The translations under genes were made by a program, and so were the position numbers. Of a DNA stretch of 64,000 bases, positions 60,045-64,000 are shown piece by piece. Every line of letters starts with the position of its first letter. Within the stretch, counting starts at the first letter, position 1. The notes beneath the pieces were generated by a model that worked only from the letters and a program-made list of their open reading frames with translations, was not told the origin of the DNA and searched no databases. The stretch is taken from assembly GCF_004366075.1 (NCBI RefSeq), contig NZ_SODU01000001.1:2377134-2441133 (forward strand), read 5' to 3'. Source of the DNA: Kribbella pratensis. Lineage in GTDB: Bacteria; Actinomycetota; Actinomycetes; Propionibacteriales; Kribbellaceae.

Positions 60045-61370
60045 ATGCCACGCATCACCTCGGTGGAGGTTGTCGATGTCCGCTTCCCGACGTCGCTCAC
60101 CCGCGACGGGTCGGACGCGATGAACAAGGACGGTGACTATTCGGCGGCGTACGTCGTTCTGCACACCGACGACCCGTCGTTGTCCGGGTACGGCTTCACG
60201 TTCACGATCGGGCGCGGCAACGACCTCTGCGCCGCCGCGGCGGTACAGCGCGCCGAGCCGTTGGCGGGGCGTGACGTCGACGTCCTCTGCGACGACCTCG
60301 GTGCGGTCTACCGGGAGCTCCAGTCGGACTCCCAGCTGCGATGGCTGGGACCGGACAAGGGTGTGGTCCACCTTGCGCTGGCCGCGGTGATGAACGCTCT
60401 GTGGGACCTGGCCGCCCGCCGGGCCGGCGTACCGCTGTGGCGGCTGCTGTCCGGAATGTCACCCGAAGAGCTCGTCCGGGCGGCCGACCTGCGGTACTTG
60501 AGCGACGTACTGACGCCGGAGCAGGCCATCGCACTGCTTTCCCGGCAAGAACCGGGCCGGAAGCAACGGATCGAGGAGCTGGAGGCGTCCGGCTATCCCT
60601 GCTACACCACGTCGGCCGGCTGGCTCGGGTACTCCGATGCCAAGCTCCGCAGGCTCTGCGAGGAAGCCGTTGCCGCCGGCTACAAACACGTCAAGCTCAA
60701 GGTCGGCGCCAACCTCGAGGACGACATCCGGCGCTGCCGCATCGCCCGGGAGGTGATCGGTCCGGACGGAAACCTGATGATCGACGCGAACCAGGTCTGG
60801 GACGTGCCCGAGGCGATCGAGTGGGTGAAGGCGCTGGCCGAGTTCGAGCCGCTCTGGATCGAGGAGCCGACCAGTCCGGACGACATCCTCGGCCACGCGG
60901 CGATCCGCAAGGCAGTGGCTCCGATCGGGGTCGCCTCCGGAGAGCACGGCATGAACCGGGTGCTGTTCAAGCAGATGTTCCAGGCCGGTGCGCTCGATTA
61001 CTGCCAGCTCGACGCGGCCCGCCTCGGCAGCGTCAACGAAGTACTCGCGGTCTACCTGCTCGCTGCCTGGTTCGACGTGCCGGTCTGCCCGCACGCCGGC
61101 GGCGTGGGCCTGTGCGAACTCGTCCAGCACCTCGCGATCTTCGACTACGTGGCCGTTTCCGGCAGTCTCGATCGCCGCGTCACCGAGTACGTCGACCACC
61201 TGCACGAACACTTCGTGGATCCGTGCCTCGTCCGCAACGGGGCGTACGTACTGCCGGACGCGCCCGGTTACAGTGCCGAGATGCACAGGGAGTCGCTCGA
61301 GACCTACAGATTTCCGGATGGCAACTACTGGGCGTCACACGCGGCCGGGGGCAGCCATGAGCCAGAGTAA
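60045..61370 (+). CDS. fucD: L-fuconate dehydratase
   Basis: A 441-residue enolase-superfamily (mandelate racemase-like) protein with GAGGG before ATG 60045. The whole sequence matches fuconate dehydratase: VRFPTSLTRDGSDAMNKDGD, TTSAGWLGYSDAKLRRLCEE, the acid/base Lys in HVKLKVG, metal ligands in IDANQVWD, WIEEPTSPDD and SGEHGMN, and PHAGGVGLCELVQHL. It dehydrates L-fuconate to 2-keto-3-deoxy-L-fuconate with Mg2+. The GntR gene overlaps its end by 14 bases. Confidence 0.88.
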   Translation: MPRITSVEVVDVRFPTSLTRDGSDAMNKDGDYSAAYVVLHTDDPSLSGYGFTFTIGRGNDLCAAAAVQRAEPLAGRDVDVLCDDLGAVYRELQSDSQLRWLGPDKGVVHLALAAVMNALWDLAARRAGVPLWRLLSGMSPEELVRAADLRYLSDVLTPEQAIALLSRQEPGRKQRIEELEASGYPCYTTSAGWLGYSDAKLRRLCEEAVAAGYKHVKLKVGANLEDDIRRCRIAREVIGPDGNLMIDANQVWDVPEAIEWVKALAEFEPLWIEEPTSPDDILGHAAIRKAVAPIGVASGEHGMNRVLFKQMFQAGALDYCQLDAARLGSVNEVLAVYLLAAWFDVPVCPHAGGVGLCELVQHLAIFDYVAVSGSLDRRVTEYVDHLHEHFVDPCLVRNGAYVLPDAPGYSAEMHRESLETYRFPDGNYWASHAAGGSHEPE

Positions 61371-62097
61371 GTCCACTCTGCAGCCCCGCGTCGCCGGTCC
61401 GTCACAGACCGATGTGGTGGTCCAGAGCATCCGGCAGATGATCATCGACGGCAGGCTGCGGCCGGGTGATCGGCTGCCGATCGAGAAAGACCTCGCCGCG
61501 GCGCTCGGCGTCTCCAGGAATCCGCTGCGCGAAGGCGTTCGGGCGCTGTCGATCATGGGCGTCCTCGAGACCCGGCAGGGCGACGGCACCTACGTCACCA
61601 AGCTCGATCCGTCCATGCTGCTCGCCCCGATGGGCTTCGTCGTGGACCTGCACCACGGCACCGGCACCCAGCATCTGCATGTCGTACGGCGCATCCTGGA
61701 GACGGAGGCCGCCGCGCTCGCGGCACACGACATCGCCATCGACAAACTCGAGACCGCGGGGGAGTTGCTGCGCCGCAACGAGGCCGAGCTCGCGCTGCCG
61801 GATCCTGATCACGAGACCCTCATCGAGAACGACATCGCGTTCCATCGCATCATCGCGGAGGCGGCCGGCAACCCGGTGCTGACCGCACTCATCGACGCCC
61901 TCGGCGGTCGCACGATGCGGGACCGGCTGACCCGATCCATCGCCGAGCCCGGCGCCGACGAGACCGCGCACCGCGAGCACCTCTTGATCCTCGCCGCCCT
62001 CAGCAGCCACGACCCCGATCGCGCGCGGACGCGGATGGCCGCACACCTGTTCACCGTCGAGGACTATCTCCTCGAGCACCGCCCGACGAGGATCTGA
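61357..62097 (+). CDS. GntR regulator, FadR subfamily, second of the locus
   Basis: A 246-residue protein from ATG 61357. The winged helix (about 20-85; LPIEKDLAAALGVSRNPLRE) and FCD domain (about 100-235; NDIAFHRIIAEAAGNP with a metal-binding Asp/His) are clear. It shares QGDGTYVTKLDPSMLLAPMG-like wing residues with the 51514 regulator. It is translationally coupled to fuconate dehydratase and probably controls the divergent promoters at 59.9-60.0 kb. Confidence 0.87.
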   Translation: MSQSKSTLQPRVAGPSQTDVVVQSIRQMIIDGRLRPGDRLPIEKDLAAALGVSRNPLREGVRALSIMGVLETRQGDGTYVTKLDPSMLLAPMGFVVDLHHGTGTQHLHVVRRILETEAAALAAHDIAIDKLETAGELLRRNEAELALPDPDHETLIENDIAFHRIIAEAAGNPVLTALIDALGGRTMRDRLTRSIAEPGADETAHREHLLILAALSSHDPDRARTRMAAHLFTVEDYLLEHRPTRI

Positions 62098-62103
62098 GGT
62101 CTT

Positions 62104-64000
62104 GTGAACAACCTGCTGCACTGGAGTACGCCGGAACTGGCACTGACGTTCGCCCTCGACGAAGGTCCCGTCCGGCTGGTCGCTGTCCGCGAGGCCTCGC
62201 AGCCGAAGGGCGGCGAGCCTGATCCGAGCCAGCCGTTGGTGGAGGTCTCCGCCGTGGGGCACGGTCATTCCAGCAACCGTCATGCAGGCACGCTCCTCGG
62301 GCGGCAGTTGCGGTACGTCCGGCACGACGAGACTTCGACCACGCTGCGCATCGTCCAGGAGGAGCCGGCCACGGGCCTCCGCGTCACCAGCGTCTTCGAA
62401 GCGCGAGCCGGCGTACGCACCTGGACCGAGGCCTCGATCAGCGGATCTGGCTCTTTGGAGCTCACCTTCCTGTCGTCCCTCACGGTCGGCCTCGAGTCGA
62501 TCGACGCCGAGCTGTACTCGGCCGCCAACAGCTGGATGGCCGAGAACCGGTGGTCGAAGCGGGCGGTCCGCGAGGTGCTGGCCGACATCGCCCGCGACCC
62601 GCACCACCACGTCGCCAAGAGCCGCTACGCGGTGACCAGCACGAACTCGTGGTCCTCCGGAGAAGCGCTGCCCATTGGCGTTCTGGTCGACCGAAGTACG
62701 CCGTACGCGCTCGGTTGGCAGATCGAGCACAACGGTCCATGGCACTACGAGGTCGGCGAGACCGAACGCGGCGGCTACCTGCTGCTGAGCGGACCGACCG
62801 ATCACGAGCACCAGTGGAGCGTGGAGGTCGCCGCCGGCAAGCCGTTCACGACGGTGCCGGTTTCACTCGTTGCCGGGACCGACGTCGACAGCGTGTTCGC
62901 GGCGCTCACGCGTCAGCGCCGCGCGATCCGGAACCGGCGCCCGATCGACGACCGGATGCCGGTGATCTTCAACGACTACATGAACACGTTGCTGGGCGAC
63001 CCGACGACCGGGAAGCTGCTGCCGCTGATCGACTCCGCGGCCGAGGTCGGCGCGGACTACTTCTGCATCGACGCCGGCTGGTACGCCGAAGGCGACTGGT
63101 GGAACACCGTCGGCGCCTGGCAGCCCTCGACCAGCCGTTTCCCGAACGGGCTCGGCGAGGTGATCGACCGGATCCGTCAGCGCGGCATGGTGCCCGGCCT
63201 CTGGCTCGAGCCCGAGGTGATCGGCGTCAACTCACCGATCGCCGGCGAACTCCCCGACGACGCGTTCCTCACCCGCCACGGCCGGCGCATCGCCGAGAAC
63301 GGCCGCTACCTGCTCGACCTGCGGAGCCCGGCCGCCCGCAAGCACCTCGACACGACCGTCGACCGGCTCGTCGACGAGTTCGGCGTCGGCTTCTTCAAGT
63401 TCGACAACAACACGATGACCGGGCCCGGCACCGACAAGGACGGGACGTCGCTGGGACAGGGCCTGCTCGAACACAACAGGGCGCTGCTCGACTGGCTGGA
63501 CGGTCTGCACGAACGCCATCCGGACCTGCTGATCGAGAACTGCGGCTCCGGCGCGATGCGGATGGACTACGCGATGCTGTCCCGCCTGCATCTGCAGTCG
63601 ACCTCGGACCAGGAACATCCGTTGCTCTACGCACCGATCTCCGCGGCCGCCCCTGCCGCCGTGCTGCCGGAGCAGGCCGGCAACTGGGCGTACCCGATCA
63701 CCGGCACCACCCGCGAGGAGTTCACCCTCGCACTCGTCAACGGCATCCCCGGCCGGCTCTATCTCTCGGGTCACCTCAACCGGATGACGCCGGCCGAGCT
63801 GGACCTCGTCCGGTCCGCGCTCACCGCCCATCGTGCCGTACTCGAGGATCTGGACACGCTCGTGCCCGCCTGGCCGCTGGGTCTGCCGGTATGGACCGAC
63901 GAGTGGATCGCCCTCGCACTCAACGGTCCCGAGGTCTCCTACCTCACCCTCTGGCACCGCGCCCCCGGTCCGTCCACCATCACCCTCCCGCTACCGCGCT
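62104..64000 (+). CDS. Alpha-galactosidase-like GH36 protein (3' end outside window)
   Basis: GTG 62104 follows the GntR stop by six bases, with GAGGT upstream, and the frame stays open to the window end (632 residues). An N-terminal beta-supersandwich is followed by the GH36 barrel: VIFNDYMNTLLGDPTTGKLL, YFCIDAGWYAEGDWWN, PGLWLEPEVIGVNSP, nucleophile Asp in FFKFDNN, and acid/base Asp in QSTSDQEHPLLY. No signal peptide. It would remove alpha-galactose from imported glycans, together with the fucosidases. Confidence 0.85.
   Translation, partial: MNNLLHWSTPELALTFALDEGPVRLVAVREASQPKGGEPDPSQPLVEVSAVGHGHSSNRHAGTLLGRQLRYVRHDETSTTLRIVQEEPATGLRVTSVFEARAGVRTWTEASISGSGSLELTFLSSLTVGLESIDAELYSAANSWMAENRWSKRAVREVLADIARDPHHHVAKSRYAVTSTNSWSSGEALPIGVLVDRSTPYALGWQIEHNGPWHYEVGETERGGYLLLSGPTDHEHQWSVEVAAGKPFTTVPVSLVAGTDVDSVFAALTRQRRAIRNRRPIDDRMPVIFNDYMNTLLGDPTTGKLLPLIDSAAEVGADYFCIDAGWYAEGDWWNTVGAWQPSTSRFPNGLGEVIDRIRQRGMVPGLWLEPEVIGVNSPIAGELPDDAFLTRHGRRIAENGRYLLDLRSPAARKHLDTTVDRLVDEFGVGFFKFDNNTMTGPGTDKDGTSLGQGLLEHNRALLDWLDGLHERHPDLLIENCGSGAMRMDYAMLSRLHLQSTSDQEHPLLYAPISAAAPAAVLPEQAGNWAYPITGTTREEFTLALVNGIPGRLYLSGHLNRMTPAELDLVRSALTAHRAVLEDLDTLVPAWPLGLPVWTDEWIALALNGPEVSYLTLWHRAPGPSTITLPLPR

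Noticed and set aside
1..64000. Mobile elements, prophage, CRISPR arrays, tRNA or rRNA genes
   Set aside because: I looked for transposase/integrase proteins, regular short repeats and tRNA-like cloverleafs and saw none that I could support.

Overview
The window is high-GC actinobacterial chromosome. Coding is dense, GTG starts are common, many genes overlap stop-to-start (ATGA/GTGA), and a mycothiol-dependent enzyme family, a GAF-ANTAR protein, a small zinc-finger anti-sigma-like protein and many sugar ABC/glycosidase clusters are present. The gene set resembles soil Nocardioidaceae such as Kribbella; the genus is an inference from gene content, not from a marker gene. I see no rRNA, tRNA, CRISPR, prophage or insertion sequence.

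Layout. 0-13.5 kb is a redox/regulator region: a partial LysR regulator, an O-methyltransferase, a small secreted protein, two MocR-type (GntR plus aminotransferase) regulators, two near-identical-length medium-chain oxidoreductases, two related TetR regulators, a nitroreductase, a DUF427 protein and a sigma/anti-sigma-like pair. The sigma gene carries an in-frame stop. This stretch holds several gene remnants whose ends survive while the middle is missing (MFS transporter, uracil-DNA glycosylase, isocitrate lyase/PEP-mutase, ABC-F). 13.5-15.9 kb holds an intact ABC-F ATPase with a long 5' leader that looks like a ribosome-controlled attenuator (9-codon ORF with a strong ribosome site, terminator hairpin, and a long-range pairing beside the gene's own ribosome site).

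15.9-26.3 kb is a LacI-controlled carbohydrate locus: two large secreted clan GH-A glycosidases with accessory sugar-binding-like modules, a LacI regulator, and a lipoprotein/permease/permease/epimerase operon. The same GCG-N10-CGC palindrome lies in front of both operons. 26.4-29.9 kb holds an AraC regulator divergent from an FAD oxidoreductase and a frameshifted GH5-like glycosidase.

30-49.6 kb is mixed: methyltransferase, hemerythrin, mycothiol enzyme, a MarR/oxidoreductase pair with three palindromic boxes, a zinc ABC importer with a Zur-like box, a GH99-like protein, a tandem pair of secreted proteins closed by a 13-bp hairpin, two EamA transporters, a DAPG-hydrolase-like protein, GAF-ANTAR, SRPBCC, and a RidA-SDR-Gfo/Idh/MocA cluster. 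49.8-64 kb is an L-fucose/fucoside utilisation locus: GH95 and GH29 alpha-L-fucosidases in one operon with a lipoprotein-dependent ABC importer, L-fuconate dehydratase, an SDR and a fumarylacetoacetate-hydrolase-family enzyme fitting the oxidative, non-phosphorylating L-fuconate route to pyruvate and lactate, two FadR-type GntR regulators, and a GH36 alpha-galactosidase that runs off the window end.

Starts were chosen by ribosome-binding site and family N-termini where possible; all functions are inferred from sequence motifs alone.
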